NCBI GenBank assembly: GCA_964406945.1
Contig: CAYOTO010000018.1
Span: forward strand, 6,693-70,692
Source of the DNA: UBA2266 sp964406945
GTDB taxonomy: Bacteria; Planctomycetota; Phycisphaerae; Sedimentisphaerales; Anaerobacaceae
Length of the DNA stretch: 64,000 nucleotides
Reading direction: 5' to 3'
Below the pieces are notes generated by a model. That model made no database searches and had not been told where the DNA came from. It was given only the letters and a program-made list of their open reading frames with translations. The position numbers were made by a program, and so were the translations under genes. Positions 44,236-53,966 of the stretch are shown piece by piece; positions within the stretch are counted from its first letter, which is position 1; each line of letters opens with the position of its first letter.

Positions 44236-44766
44236 ATGGCGGATTGCGACAACCTGGCCCAAATTGTTGCCGGATGCCAGAACGGTGACCATGAAGCGTT
44301 CGCGCAAATCGTTGACCTGTACGCGAACAGGTGTTACGGCTATTTTTACAGGCTGACCGGAAACAAGCACGTCAGCGACGATATGCTCAGCGAGCTGTTC
44401 GTTAAGCTCGTAGAGAAGATCGAATCTTACAATGGCGGCTCTTTCGAAAGCTGGCTCTTCCGAATCGCTTCGAACATCTTCAACGATTACCTCAGAGCCA
44501 AACACAGAAAAAAGAAGTTGCTCGAAGCACATAAGAAGGAGCTTCTCACCCAGCAAACCGAAGCGAAGCTCCACGACGACGAAAGACTCGATGCCCTGCA
44601 GACCCAGCTTGCCAGGCTTGACGACGATACAAGAGAACTGATAATGTTGCGTTACTACGGGCAGTTAAGTTTCAAGGAAATCGCTGCGATGCGCCCCGAA
44701 CCGATCGGAACTACGCTGTCCAAGATGCACCGGGGCCTCAAAAAGCTTCGGCGCATGATGGAGTAA
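44236..44766 (+). CDS. ECF-family RNA polymerase sigma factor
   Basis: 176 residues. Region 2: GYFYRLTGNKHVSDDMLSELFVKLVEK, then SFESWLFRIASNIFNDYLR. Region 4: LDDDTRELIMLRYYGQLSFKEIAAMR...LSKMHRGLKKLRRMM. It heads a three-gene set with a membrane protein and an exported coiled-coil protein, spaced 6 and 5 bp apart, a typical signal-responsive arrangement. Confidence 0.88.
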   Translation: MADCDNLAQIVAGCQNGDHEAFAQIVDLYANRCYGYFYRLTGNKHVSDDMLSELFVKLVEKIESYNGGSFESWLFRIASNIFNDYLRAKHRKKKLLEAHKKELLTQQTEAKLHDDERLDALQTQLARLDDDTRELIMLRYYGQLSFKEIAAMRPEPIGTTLSKMHRGLKKLRRMME

Positions 44767-44772
44767 AAATAT

Positions 44773-45300
44773 ATGAACGGCCGAAACGACAACGAACTCC
44801 AGCGGTTACTCGGAGAGTTTCACGATTCGAAAAAAGCCGCGGACTGGCTTGAAGATTCTGACTGGGCCGACGAAGCAATAACAAGCCATCCCGCCCCGCA
44901 GCCTCGGGACGAATTGATTGCTCAAATAAAAGCCCAAACCGCCCGACAATTGATACGCTATAAGCGCCTCACACTATTGAAGAAATCATTGTATGCCGCT
45001 GCCGCGGTCGCCGCGGTTGTTGCTGTGGTTGCCGGAATCGAATTGGGGTTCTTTACTTCGTCCAAGCCGACGCCGACGGAGGTCCTGCCCATGGCCTCCA
45101 CAATACCGACCGCCATCTGGGAAAGTGACAATCTTCAGCGGGACGACGAGGAACTGGCGTTCTTCGCAGCTCAGATTGAGCAGATCGAAGACGAGCTTGT
45201 TGATATTCAGACCGACAGGTCCACGGCAGTCGGTGATACCGAGGTTTCCGAGCTGGAAATGGAATTGATCGAAATCGAAGACGATTTTTGGAAGGAATGA
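44773..45300 (+). CDS. Single-pass membrane protein, probable partner of the ECF sigma factor
   Basis: 175 residues: a cytosolic N-terminus of ~70, one membrane segment (about 73-92, SLYAAAAVAAVVAVVAGIEL) and an acidic helical periplasmic part. Its place 6 bp after the sigma gene and its topology fit an anti-sigma factor. No zinc or known anti-sigma domain is visible, so this rests on context. Confidence 0.6.
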   Translation: MNGRNDNELQRLLGEFHDSKKAADWLEDSDWADEAITSHPAPQPRDELIAQIKAQTARQLIRYKRLTLLKKSLYAAAAVAAVVAVVAGIELGFFTSSKPTPTEVLPMASTIPTAIWESDNLQRDDEELAFFAAQIEQIEDELVDIQTDRSTAVGDTEVSELEMELIEIEDDFWKE

Positions 45301-45305
45301 CACCA

Positions 45306-46121
45306 ATGCAGACCGCTTGCGGATTCGTTCTTGCTACAGTCGCCTCCCTTGGCATTGCTCTGGTGCCTGGTATCGCCACGGCTTCTTCGGGGCAGACGAA
45401 CGACGACATCTGGACCGAGCAGCAGGGCCAAGACTCCAGCGAAAGGAGATTCAATCTCACCAAGGACGAAGTCGAGCGAATCATGTCGGAGCTTAAGAAG
45501 ACCGACCCCGAAAAGGCAAAAGCGCTCGAGCAGCTTCGCAAGAAAGACCGCAACAAGTTTCAGGACGAACTCCGCAGAAATGCCGGCGAAGAATATGGAA
45601 GGATCATCCGCGAACGCATAGAAGCCTGGCGCTCAAGGCGACGAACCGACTTTTTGAATTGGCTCGAGAAGTCCTATCCGAAAGAAGCCCGGGAACTCTC
45701 GAAGCTTAAAGACAAGGAAGATTACTACTGGAAAAAGTACGACATAATTAGGAGCAAATACTCGCGTATTTATGAGGAAGAGAGGCGTAGCCCCGAACTG
45801 GCGAAGGTTCTCAAGGAAGACCTTCAACTGCAGAACAAACGCGACGACCTGCTGAGCCGGCTCGAACGGGCCAAAGACGAGAGTGAGAAAAAGAAGATCG
45901 CGGAACAACTCCAACAGGTCGTCTCCCGACGATTTGACCTGATCGTCCGCCGCAAGCAGATAGCCTACCAACTCCTCAGCAAACGGATAGAGGACCTGCA
46001 GAGACGGCTTGAGGCAAGCAAGCAGGATATCGCGAAGTGGCGCAACAGAAGTTTTAAAGACACGAACGTCGAACAACGACTTAAGGAATTGACCGGCGAC
46101 AAGAAGTTCAACTGGGACTAA
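45306..46121 (+). CDS. Exported coiled-coil protein of the ECF sigma cluster
   Basis: 271 residues from ATG 45306 (AAGGA 9 nt upstream; an ATG at 45297 has no room for a ribosome site). A signal peptide (MQTACGFVLATVASLGIALV, cleavage likely after ATA) is followed by an almost wholly helical, charged sequence. Heptads are visible from about residue 40 to 250 (EKAKALEQLRKKDRNKF and LEDLQRRLEASKQDIAKW type). It resembles periplasmic sensor or adaptor coiled coils. The role in sigma signalling is inferred. Confidence 0.6.
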   Translation: MQTACGFVLATVASLGIALVPGIATASSGQTNDDIWTEQQGQDSSERRFNLTKDEVERIMSELKKTDPEKAKALEQLRKKDRNKFQDELRRNAGEEYGRIIRERIEAWRSRRRTDFLNWLEKSYPKEARELSKLKDKEDYYWKKYDIIRSKYSRIYEEERRSPELAKVLKEDLQLQNKRDDLLSRLERAKDESEKKKIAEQLQQVVSRRFDLIVRRKQIAYQLLSKRIEDLQRRLEASKQDIAKWRNRSFKDTNVEQRLKELTGDKKFNWD

Positions 46122-46176
46122 CTCCGCGTTTGCCTGTCTGCTTACAGTCGCATATCCGAAGATGCCATCACATCGC

Positions 46177-46770
46177 CTACGTCGGTAAAGCCCACCGGCG
46201 CCCATTCCTGTTTAAAATCTCAACCTCCAGCCCGTACACTTCCTGCATCATTGCGGCGTTCAGCTCATTTGCGGCTGAGCCTTTTCGCATAACCTTGCCT
46301 TGTGACAGGACCAGAGTCTTCTCGAACACCGGCATTATCTCCTCCAGGTGCTGCGTAACGAATACCATACCCATCTTTCGTTGATTGCCTGCAAGCCCGG
46401 CTATAAGTTCGAGCAGCCTCTCACGGCCGCCAGGATCGAGTCCGGCGCAAGGCTCATCAAGAATCAGCAGACCGGGTCCGGCCATCCTGGCCCGTGAAAT
46501 AAGAACACGCTGTCGCTCGCCCTGTGAAAGGGTCCCAAACCGCTGATTTTGCAGATGCCCGGCCCCCATTTCGTCGAGATATTTCCTTGCACGCTCGAAA
46601 TCCGCCTGCGAAAGCTCCAGGCCCTTATATTCCCACAATCCGATCTGCCCTGCCTTGCCCGAGACTACCGTCCGCAATACCGTCTCGTAACCGGGCACCC
46701 GCTCGGCCAGCGACGCCGAAACCCAACCGATACTCTCCCTCAGATATCTAATGTCAATCAACGCCGCCAT
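46177..46770 (-). pseudogene. 5'-truncated ABC transporter ATP-binding protein lacking Walker A
   Basis: About 197 residues beginning in the middle of an ABC domain: DIRYLRESIGWVSASLAERVP (Q-loop region of the YlmA/ModF type), then signature TLSQGERQRVLISRA, Walker B GLLILDEPCAGLD and the H-loop FVTQHLEE. The Walker A and the first ~60 residues are absent. Only ~50 bp separate the frame from the upstream gene, so they are not hidden in another frame. It cannot bind ATP normally; a decaying gene is most likely. Confidence 0.65.
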
Positions 46771-46900
46771 GCCTTGAAACCTCGGAACGCCTTCATACCC
46801 CGGCAAAAAAGGCTGCAAGGCGCGCATCGCCCTGCAGCCGCTATTCATTCTATCACTTAAACAAATGCCGCCAAGTCTAAGCTTCCGCCGGCGTTACCGC

Positions 46901-48244
46901 TCAAACAAGCTCCCAGCCGGGACGTACGGGCGGTTTCACGTACTTGTTGGCCTCATCACAGTTGGTGAACCGCATCTTCTTCGAATCCCACTCGAGCTTG
47001 GTCCCGAGCATGTGAGTTGCGATTATGCCGAGCCTGGCAAGTTCGGTCAGCGGCCCGCCGTAATCGAAATTCGATCCGGCCTGTCCGCCTGTCTTAATTG
47101 CATTCAGCCAGTCCTGATGATGGCCCGGAACCCGCGGGATCGTCTTTTCCGGCGTCTTATAGGCCCGCATCTTCTCTTCCGGAACAATCCGACAGCCCCC
47201 GGCCCCGTGCGAGCCGTGGGTAATCGTACCCTCGGTACCCAGCACAACAGCACCCGTCCGGGGCGGAGTCCTGCCTTCTTCGAGGTCTCTGGGATGCGGA
47301 ATCTTCTCTACGCCGTCGAACCAGGTCAGCTTGACCGGGCCGCGTTTGCCTTTGGCCGGGAATTCGAACTCGATAATCGAGCCGTTGGGGAACGTATCGG
47401 CATGCTTGACCGGATCGTATCCTTTGGCGTTTGCGACCACCGTTTTGGGAGCGCCCAGATCCAGCGCCCAGAAGACCGGATCGACCACATGGCATACCCA
47501 GTCGCCGATTGTGCCCGAACCGAAAGGCATCCAGCCCCGCCAGCTTCCCGGCAGATACATCGGATTGTACTTGCGCCATTTGGCCGGCCCCAGCCACAGA
47601 TCCCAATCGAGTTCCTTCGGAATCTCGTGATCGTCATCGCGCCTGCTCAACTGCCCGATCTTGCAGTGATTGGCACTGCAGGCCGCATGCACCTCACGAA
47701 CCTCGCCGATGGCCCCGTCCCAGACCCATTCGCAGAACCGACGAATATCATTGAAAGAGTGCCCCTGATTGCCGAGCTGCGTAACGACCTTGTACTTGCG
47801 GGCCGCTTTCATCAGTTCGCGAATCTCGTAAATCGAATGAGCCAGCGGTTTCTCGCAATAAAGGTGCTTGCCCCTGATGATCGCCGCCATCGAGGCCACC
47901 GCATGCGTGTGGTCCGGCGTCGATACGCAGACAGCATCGATCTTGTCCGTCATTTTGTCGAACATCTTGCGAAAATCGGTAAACTTTTCCGCCTTGGGAT
48001 GGTTGTCAAAGGCCTTTCCGGCGCGACGCTCATCGACGTCGACCATGGCGACGATGTTCTCGTTCCTGCAGCCGCCCACCTGAGCCCCGCCGCGGCCGCC
48101 CACGCCGATACACGCGATATTCAACTTACTGCTCGGAGCCGCATGACCGTTTTTCACCAGCACGCTGCTGGGCACTATCGAAAACGCACCCACCGCCGTA
48201 GCCGCACGAATAAAATCACGCCTGTTAAACTGCTGTCTGCTCAT
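46901..48244 (-). CDS. Tat-exported Gfo/Idh/MocA-family oxidoreductase
   Basis: 447 residues from ATG 48244, with AGGAGG 6 nt upstream. A Tat signal (RRDFIRAATAVGAFS) precedes the Rossmann fold: LNIACIGVGGRGG for NAD(P) binding, CVSTPDHTHAV and LYCEKPLAHS with the family Lys. The C-terminal domain has DWLNAIKTGGQAGSNFDYGGPLTELARLG. Planctomycetota carry many such exported dehydrogenases, thought to act on sugars or inositols. The substrate is unknown. Confidence 0.88.
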   Translation of the reverse strand: MSRQQFNRRDFIRAATAVGAFSIVPSSVLVKNGHAAPSSKLNIACIGVGGRGGAQVGGCRNENIVAMVDVDERRAGKAFDNHPKAEKFTDFRKMFDKMTDKIDAVCVSTPDHTHAVASMAAIIRGKHLYCEKPLAHSIYEIRELMKAARKYKVVTQLGNQGHSFNDIRRFCEWVWDGAIGEVREVHAACSANHCKIGQLSRRDDDHEIPKELDWDLWLGPAKWRKYNPMYLPGSWRGWMPFGSGTIGDWVCHVVDPVFWALDLGAPKTVVANAKGYDPVKHADTFPNGSIIEFEFPAKGKRGPVKLTWFDGVEKIPHPRDLEEGRTPPRTGAVVLGTEGTITHGSHGAGGCRIVPEEKMRAYKTPEKTIPRVPGHHQDWLNAIKTGGQAGSNFDYGGPLTELARLGIIATHMLGTKLEWDSKKMRFTNCDEANKYVKPPVRPGWELV

Positions 48245-48448
48245 TACATACCTCCTGATTAAACTTATTGCCCCCCCCGAGCATATCACAATGCAGCTCC
48301 ATTTTGCAGAATCGCCGCGCAATAGTCAATGCCCTTTCCAGCCTCAAAAGCAGCTTAGCTGATTAACGAAATGATTCTGCAGGAGTGCCCGGAACGGCGC
48401 GCACCTCGACCATCTTGAAAAAATAACGGTGTTTCAAACGCTGCAACC

Positions 48449-49324
48449 TCAGGAGGCCCGGTTGCGGTTCTTTTCGGCCTGTGTAGCCCGTTTGAGAGTG
48501 CGTTTTTCCTTCATGCTCAGACTGTGGATGCCGTTCTCACTGACCTTCTTGAGAATCCTGTCCACCTCGAACTGAAGCTGTCTCTGCGAAGCCACCTTCT
48601 TCTCCCAGGCTCCGCTTTTGAGTTTCAGTCTCAGCGTAGTCCGCCAGTTCTGGCTCCAGACGTAGAGAGCCCCGGCCCCCATGCCTGCAATATGAGCCGC
48701 ATGTCCGCCGGCGTTGTGGCCCTGAGTAATCACATAAAACAGGTAGATGCCCGCACCGATAAGTGCAGCCGGGCGGATCGGAAGTGGAAAAATGTAGAAG
48801 AACACGACCATCTTGGGAAACAGAATCGCACATGCCGCGAATATGCCCAGGATGGAACCCGAAGCCCCTATAAGGGGAGCTGCGCCGAAAAAATTGACCC
48901 CCACCAGCAGCGAATAAAACAAGCCTCCGGCCGCACCGCAAGTCAGGTAGAAAACCAGGAACTTCTTTGCGCCCCATTGGCGTTCCAGCACTGGTCCGAA
49001 GAAATACAGGCCCAGCATATTGAACAATAGATGAAACAAATCAGCGTGCAGGAACTGATAACTTACGTATCTCCAGATCTGAAGCCCCGCTCCGAAGCTG
49101 AACGGAAACACCGCGAACAAACTCTCCAGAGCGTTCACCGGAAAGCCCGCGACCATTCTGTTTCGATCGAAGAAAAGAGCGCCGACCACGAAGATAACGA
49201 CGTTGATGATCAGCAGATAGCCGACCGCTTTCTGAGGTTTGGGCCACACGAACCGGAACTGAGGCCTGCCATGGCCGGCGCCGTGATAATCGCTCTGAAC
49301 GTAATCTCTGTCATAAAGTCCCAT
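48449..49324 (-). CDS. Rhomboid-family intramembrane serine protease
   Basis: 291 residues, six or seven membrane segments. HADLFHLLFNMLGLYFFG is the conserved early helix, the catalytic Ser155 lies in GASGSILG and His211 in GGHAAHIAGMGAGAL. It would cleave membrane proteins within the bilayer. The tail (about 230-291) is cytosolic and basic, possibly regulatory. ATG 49324 is preceded by GAAGG; an upstream ATG at 49342 is possible. Confidence 0.9.
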   Translation of the reverse strand: MGLYDRDYVQSDYHGAGHGRPQFRFVWPKPQKAVGYLLIINVVIFVVGALFFDRNRMVAGFPVNALESLFAVFPFSFGAGLQIWRYVSYQFLHADLFHLLFNMLGLYFFGPVLERQWGAKKFLVFYLTCGAAGGLFYSLLVGVNFFGAAPLIGASGSILGIFAACAILFPKMVVFFYIFPLPIRPAALIGAGIYLFYVITQGHNAGGHAAHIAGMGAGALYVWSQNWRTTLRLKLKSGAWEKKVASQRQLQFEVDRILKKVSENGIHSLSMKEKRTLKRATQAEKNRNRAS

Positions 49325-49431
49325 AAGCCTTCGCAATAACAAACATGCAGCCTAATTGCCTGTGCTCTTGTGTAGTATCGTCAAATCAGGCCCCATGTTC
49401 TAGGGAAAACCCGCGCCGCCCTGCACCGAAA

Positions 49432-50466
49432 TTAATCACCGCTCTCGGTCTTTTGTCCGGCGGCCTTTTGCCCTTTGTCCGCAGTTCCTGCGATCCGCGG
49501 CTTGTCGGGCTTGAGTTTCTCGAAAAGAACAAGCAGCATCAGCGCAAAAACCGTCAGACCTATGCTAATCAACTGGGAAACCGTCAGATGGTCTATCTCG
49601 AACGGGTTGTCGTCCCGCAAAAATTCCATTGGAAACCGGATTGCCGCGTATATCAACAGCATCATGGCGAAAGTACACCCTGGTTTGACAAGGAACTTCT
49701 TATCTTTCACCCCGAAACCTGCGTCCCTGGCACGCCGCCAGAACAGAAACAGCAGAAGTGTGCCCAAAGCCGGCGCCGCAGAGGAATACAACTGCGTCGG
49801 ATGCACCGGCATGGCTCTGTATTGGCCCTTCGCAACCTCGTACCGCTGGTCCTCCGTCAACTCCTCGAATGGTTTGAGAACCCGCCGGCCCTCGGGCCCG
49901 ACGTATGCAAAGTAATCCGCCGGCAGCTTGAAATACGGCTCCTCTCGCCCTCGGTCCGGGTCCGGATTCACCTGACTGCGATAGGAGAATGAATTATACG
50001 GAAAACGCACGCCCCACGGCAGCTCGGTCGGTTTACCGTAGCAGCAGCCGTTCATGAAACAGCCGATTCTCCCGAATATCAAAGCCGCCATCAACCCGAT
50101 ACCCAGCACATCCAGATAACGTCTGATGGACAGCTTGTGATAGACCATATACAGAAAGATAATCGAAACGGCCATTATCACGCCGCCGAGCAGCTCCAGG
50201 CCGCCCTTCCAGATGGCGAACACCCCCATCAGGTTATCGCGAAATGAATCCCAGTAGTGGATAACGTAAAACAGCCGCGCACCGACTACACCGCCTATAA
50301 GGGAATACAGCGCCGCGTTCGTAATATATTGAGGATCCGGCGTAATATCGCGACTTAGACGACGGATAATACCAACGGCGCACAAAAAACCGACCACCAT
50401 CATCAGGCCGTAGCTCTTGACCGTCAGGCCGTCAACAAAAGGTATCTCAAACAACTCGGGGTGCAT
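49432..50466 (-). CDS. lgt: Prolipoprotein diacylglyceryl transferase
   Basis: 344 residues with seven membrane segments and the Lgt signature GRIGCFMNGCCYGKPTELPWGVRFP near 141-165, plus HPTQLYSS near 242. It attaches diacylglycerol from PG to the lipobox cysteine. A polar insertion of ~65 residues (SQVNPDPDRG to VAKGQYRAMP) between these motifs is longer than in E. coli. The C-terminal tail is charged. A lipoprotein substrate is encoded at 53697-53918. Confidence 0.95.
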   Translation of the reverse strand: MHPELFEIPFVDGLTVKSYGLMMVVGFLCAVGIIRRLSRDITPDPQYITNAALYSLIGGVVGARLFYVIHYWDSFRDNLMGVFAIWKGGLELLGGVIMAVSIIFLYMVYHKLSIRRYLDVLGIGLMAALIFGRIGCFMNGCCYGKPTELPWGVRFPYNSFSYRSQVNPDPDRGREEPYFKLPADYFAYVGPEGRRVLKPFEELTEDQRYEVAKGQYRAMPVHPTQLYSSAAPALGTLLLFLFWRRARDAGFGVKDKKFLVKPGCTFAMMLLIYAAIRFPMEFLRDDNPFEIDHLTVSQLISIGLTVFALMLLVLFEKLKPDKPRIAGTADKGQKAAGQKTESGD

Positions 50467-50579
50467 TCAATAAGTGCCCTCTTTTACAGCTATATCTACT
50501 TAATCCCGGCCGCAGCCAACCGACTTGAATAAACTGCAATGCGTTGTCGCCATTCGGCGACCCCAATCGTCTCCAGTGC

Positions 50580-50936
50580 CTACAGTACCTTGCCAACTTT
50601 GTTACCCTCTGCCACCACAACGACCTTGGGCTCGTGAGTTTCACACTCTTCGGGGCTTGCATAAGCAAAGCCCATAATGATTACCAGATCGCCCGGGTGA
50701 ATGAGTTTGGCCGCAGCCCCCAAAACGGACACCTCTCCGCTGCCCGCCGGCGCCGGAACAACATAGGTTTCGATACGGTTGCCGTTGGTTATATCGGCTA
50801 CGAGGACCAGTTCGTGCTTCAAAATCCCGGCCGCCTCCATCAGATCAGAATCTATGGCGATGCTTCCCGTGTAGTTCAGTTTCGTTTCTGTCACCGTTGC
50901 CCGGTGCAATTTACTTTTAAGTACCTTTACAAACAT
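50580..50936 (-). CDS. panD: Aspartate 1-decarboxylase
   Basis: 118 residues. The autocleavage site is Gly24-Ser25 in NYTGSIAID, where Ser25 becomes the pyruvoyl cofactor. The family pattern continues with GNRIETYVVPA and GDLVIIMGFAYASPEE. It makes beta-alanine for pantothenate and CoA, which also serves the fatty-acid genes. No other pan gene adjoins. Confidence 0.95.
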   Translation of the reverse strand: MFVKVLKSKLHRATVTETKLNYTGSIAIDSDLMEAAGILKHELVLVADITNGNRIETYVVPAPAGSGEVSVLGAAAKLIHPGDLVIIMGFAYASPEECETHEPKVVVVAEGNKVGKVL

Positions 50937-51134
50937 AGACGCTTTTGCTCACAAATCCTTAAAAAACAACCACTTGCGCGGAAAAACCGCCCCTTCGGCC
51001 TGCAAATTTAACCAATACCGCCGTGCCTGTCAAAGCTATACTACGCAAACTCCGAACTTCTGTTTGTAGCGATCCCGACCAAGCCCCCTCGGCGGTACGC
51101 CCGGTCTGCTGTCCATGAGATACATCTGCGGCGG

Positions 51135-52427
51135 CTAATTGCCTATAGGAATTAGAACGATATTGCGAAAAGCCTTGGGCGAACCTTCGGATTGCAGGCC
51201 GATTTTGCCGGCCACCACCTCACAATCTTGCGCCACGTTCTGCAACAGCCGATTCACGTAAATCCCCAAATCACCGCCGTTTATGTAAATCTCGAAATCG
51301 TTCCACCGCCCCATTGGCTTCTCGTTAGACTCATGGATCTTTCTGGTCCGACGTCCGCCGCTGCGAGCCGGATCAGTCGTGAGCTTAAACCCGTCAATCG
51401 TGAAGATATCGCCCATATTGCCGCTCATCCCCTGAGCCTCCAGCGACTTGGGCCATACCTTGTCCGGCCCCGTAACACGCAGCAGAACCCCGCTGTTGCC
51501 GCCCGCCAGGTGCTTCATCTGCATCCGAACCACGTAATTTGCGTAGTCCTTTTTCGTACGCACATAGCCTATGGGCCGGCCCTTACAGGCTAGAACGCCG
51601 TCCTCGACCACGAACGCCTGTTCCACGTTATCACTGGAATACGCCCATCCCTCCAGATTCTCACCGTTGAAAAGCCGAACGGCCCTGCCGTAATCGCCCT
51701 CCAAATGCTTGACGCGAATATCCTTGAACTCGACAACCATGGGCGGGCCCTTGTGAATTTGAAGCGCAAGCAGTCCCTCAAACGCTGCTCCATTGCGATC
51801 GGCCGGATTCTTCGGATCAGTAACGCGGTCGTTGTCAATCAGTTCCACGGTTGGATAGCCGTTTAGATATTGCAGGATATGATTGCCCCTCGCAACGATC
51901 GTGTACTCATTCCAGTCCCCGACGTTGCAATAGCCTTCCTCTTTGAGTCTTTCCGCGTCAGCCACGCTGGAGACAACCTTCTTCTCGCCCTTTTCGTCGA
52001 TTACGACCGACTGGCCGACCCTCACCAGGGCTCCGCGCCCTCTCTCATGATACAAAAACCCAACCGCCCCGGGACCGTTCGTAACCTCGGCCTGATAGCC
52101 GCTGATTTTCCACTTGTCGAATTCCTTGCTGCGATACTGGATGCCGGAATTGCCGTTGCGAATGCGGAATTTGATCTTGAGTATGAAGTCCTCGAGCTTG
52201 CCCCCGCGCCACACCAGAAAAGTGTTCGAGTCAATCTGGTTCTGCTCGGTGGTTTCGCCGTGGATCGCACCGTCCTTGACCGACCACAGCCGTGGGTCCC
52301 CGTCCCAGCCGGCCAGATTCTCCCCGTTAAACAGACTCACATACCCCGGCTCAATCTCGCCATGCGCCTCGAAAACCGCCGAGCACACAACCGTCACAAC
52401 AACAAGCCCAAAACCCGCCCTTCTCAT
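51135..52427 (-). CDS. Exported protein with two DUF1080 (3-keto-disaccharide hydrolase) domains
   Basis: 430 residues from ATG 52427 (AGGAGA 7 nt upstream); earlier in-frame ATGs lack a site. A signal peptide (RRAGFGLVVVTVVCSAVFEA) leads to domain 1 (FNGENLAGWDGDPRLWSVKDG, later KDFILKIKFRIRNGNSGIQYRS type) and domain 2 (LFNGENLEGWAYSSDN, YVVRMQMKHLAGGNSGVLLR). DUF1080 proteins are concanavalin-like glycoside-acting enzymes abundant in Planctomycetota. It is followed upstream by a sugar isomerase-like gene on the same strand. Confidence 0.85.
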   Translation of the reverse strand: MRRAGFGLVVVTVVCSAVFEAHGEIEPGYVSLFNGENLAGWDGDPRLWSVKDGAIHGETTEQNQIDSNTFLVWRGGKLEDFILKIKFRIRNGNSGIQYRSKEFDKWKISGYQAEVTNGPGAVGFLYHERGRGALVRVGQSVVIDEKGEKKVVSSVADAERLKEEGYCNVGDWNEYTIVARGNHILQYLNGYPTVELIDNDRVTDPKNPADRNGAAFEGLLALQIHKGPPMVVEFKDIRVKHLEGDYGRAVRLFNGENLEGWAYSSDNVEQAFVVEDGVLACKGRPIGYVRTKKDYANYVVRMQMKHLAGGNSGVLLRVTGPDKVWPKSLEAQGMSGNMGDIFTIDGFKLTTDPARSGGRRTRKIHESNEKPMGRWNDFEIYINGGDLGIYVNRLLQNVAQDCEVVAGKIGLQSEGSPKAFRNIVLIPIGN

Positions 52428-52535
52428 GATTGTCTCCTTTAAAGCTGTGATCGAACCCACTGCCGCTCTCACGCTATTAACCCACAGCCCCGCGGCTTTT
52501 GAATTCATCATTTTACGTCTTCCATCATGCCTTCC

Positions 52536-53378
52536 TCAAAGCCCCTGCTGCCTCAGATACGCCGCACTCTTCTTCAATATCTCCTCCGAGCCCACGATCT
52601 CCAGCGTAGAACTCTCGATGTTGGTGTCTTTGAGGACCTCACACACGCCCGCGATATCGATCACCCCGTCGCCCAGAGCGATAGTCGAAAACCCGCACCC
52701 GAAAGCCGTTCCGCGTTTCTCTTGCCACTCGGCGCCAAGGTCCTTCCAGTGCACGTGATGAATCTTATCCTTGAACACCTTCGCCATCTCCACCGGGTCG
52801 GCGCCGCCCAGCCAGGAATTGCCGGTATCCAGGTTCACACCCAGCGAATCGGGATTGCCCAGAGTGTCCATCACGTCCTTTATACCCTGAATCGAATCCG
52901 TTACCGGCCCGTGGGGCTCCAGCAGAATGCGCACCCCGTAATCGCCGGCCATCTTCACCGGCATATGCAGTTTCTCGGCAATAATGAAAACCCGCTGCTC
53001 GTAAGAGAGCTTCTGTGCCCATTCCGAGTGCGGGTCGTTCTCGGTCGTCACCACATCCTTTATTCCGATAGACGCCGCGAACTTCACCGCCTTCATAATC
53101 TCGGCCGTCCCGTACGTCGCCGGATTCGAAGGCTCAAGCAGAGTTCCATGCGCGCACACTGTCGCTGGTTCGATTCCGTACTTCTCGAACAGCCGCTTAA
53201 CGTCGAAAGGGTTGTCATCCAGGCTCACCGTGGGAGAAAACCCCGCCGAACCCAGCATACTGCCCCCCGAGTTCGTATCCGTAATATCGGCGTGCGTAAA
53301 GCCCATTTCCTTCGCACGCTTCAACTGCACCTCTACGCTCGCAAACGGCTCGATCAACAGAAATACGCCGACGTTCAT
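52536..53378 (-). CDS. Sugar phosphate isomerase/epimerase-like TIM-barrel protein
   Basis: 280 residues, AP endonuclease 2 / xylose isomerase-like fold: GVFLLIEPFASVEVQLKRAKEMGFTHADITD at the start, RILLEPHGPVTD with the metal-binding Glu, GVNLDTGNSWLGG and VHWKDLGAEW with conserved Asp and His. Members interconvert sugars or keto-sugars with a divalent metal. It lies 108 bp ahead of the DUF1080 gene in the same direction, suggesting joint sugar catabolism. 53379-53696 holds no supported gene. Confidence 0.82.
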   Translation of the reverse strand: MNVGVFLLIEPFASVEVQLKRAKEMGFTHADITDTNSGGSMLGSAGFSPTVSLDDNPFDVKRLFEKYGIEPATVCAHGTLLEPSNPATYGTAEIMKAVKFAASIGIKDVVTTENDPHSEWAQKLSYEQRVFIIAEKLHMPVKMAGDYGVRILLEPHGPVTDSIQGIKDVMDTLGNPDSLGVNLDTGNSWLGGADPVEMAKVFKDKIHHVHWKDLGAEWQEKRGTAFGCGFSTIALGDGVIDIAGVCEVLKDTNIESSTLEIVGSEEILKKSAAYLRQQGL

Positions 53379-53696
53379 AGCTCACTCTTTCATCAATAGG
53401 ACAACATTACGACGTTACAATCTCCCTGCAGATTACGTCCGCAAGACCCCCAAGTCAACTCCAAAGCTGGCTCGAGCCCCCCTCACTCGCGATAATCCTT
53501 GCCCGTCGCTTCGGCGTTCTGCACCGGACCGGTCCGAATCGTTCGCGACCCGGCGGCGACCGGTATCCCCCCGCTCCCATGTCTTACACGCATCCCCTGA
53601 ACACTCCCCAAAAGCGCACAACACGACCACGGCAGACCCTGACGGCCCCGTCTGCGCCGTCGGAACATTCAATAGGAAAAAATTAGGTGTGAAATG

Positions 53697-53918
53697 CTAC
53701 GGTATTCTCTTGTCCGTAAGCCGGCTGGGCTTATCAAACAGCATCGCCCGGTCCAGATCGCTCCAGAACTCGCTGTTGTTTATCCGCAGATTTCTTCTGT
53801 GGCGTCTGTGCCCCTCGGACGCCGTCTCGCCCAACTGCTCCCCGCAGCCAAGCCCTACAACCGTCATAGCCGACAGAATCAGCCCCAAAAACAACTTCTG
53901 AAAGGAAATTCTTTTCAT
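53697..53918 (-). CDS. Small lipoprotein, hypothetical
   Basis: 73 residues. A lipoprotein signal (KLFLGLILSAMTVVGLGC) has its lipobox Cys at position 25. The mature ~48 residues are polar with HRRHRRNLRINNSEFW and DRAMLFDKPSRLT. AAGGGG lies 5-6 nt before the ATG, and a clear promoter with a ~90-nt structured leader precedes it. The function is unknown; short lipoproteins of this style recur in planctomycetes. Confidence 0.7.
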   Translation of the reverse strand: MKRISFQKLFLGLILSAMTVVGLGCGEQLGETASEGHRRHRRNLRINNSEFWSDLDRAMLFDKPSRLTDKRIP

Positions 53919-53966
53919 CGAAACCCCTTGTAGACCATATACCCAAGCTAATTAACCAAAACAGCC

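Noticed and set aside
53433..53672. 79- and 61-residue minus-strand frames
   Set aside because: No ribosome site, signal or family pattern; probably chance in GC-rich DNA.
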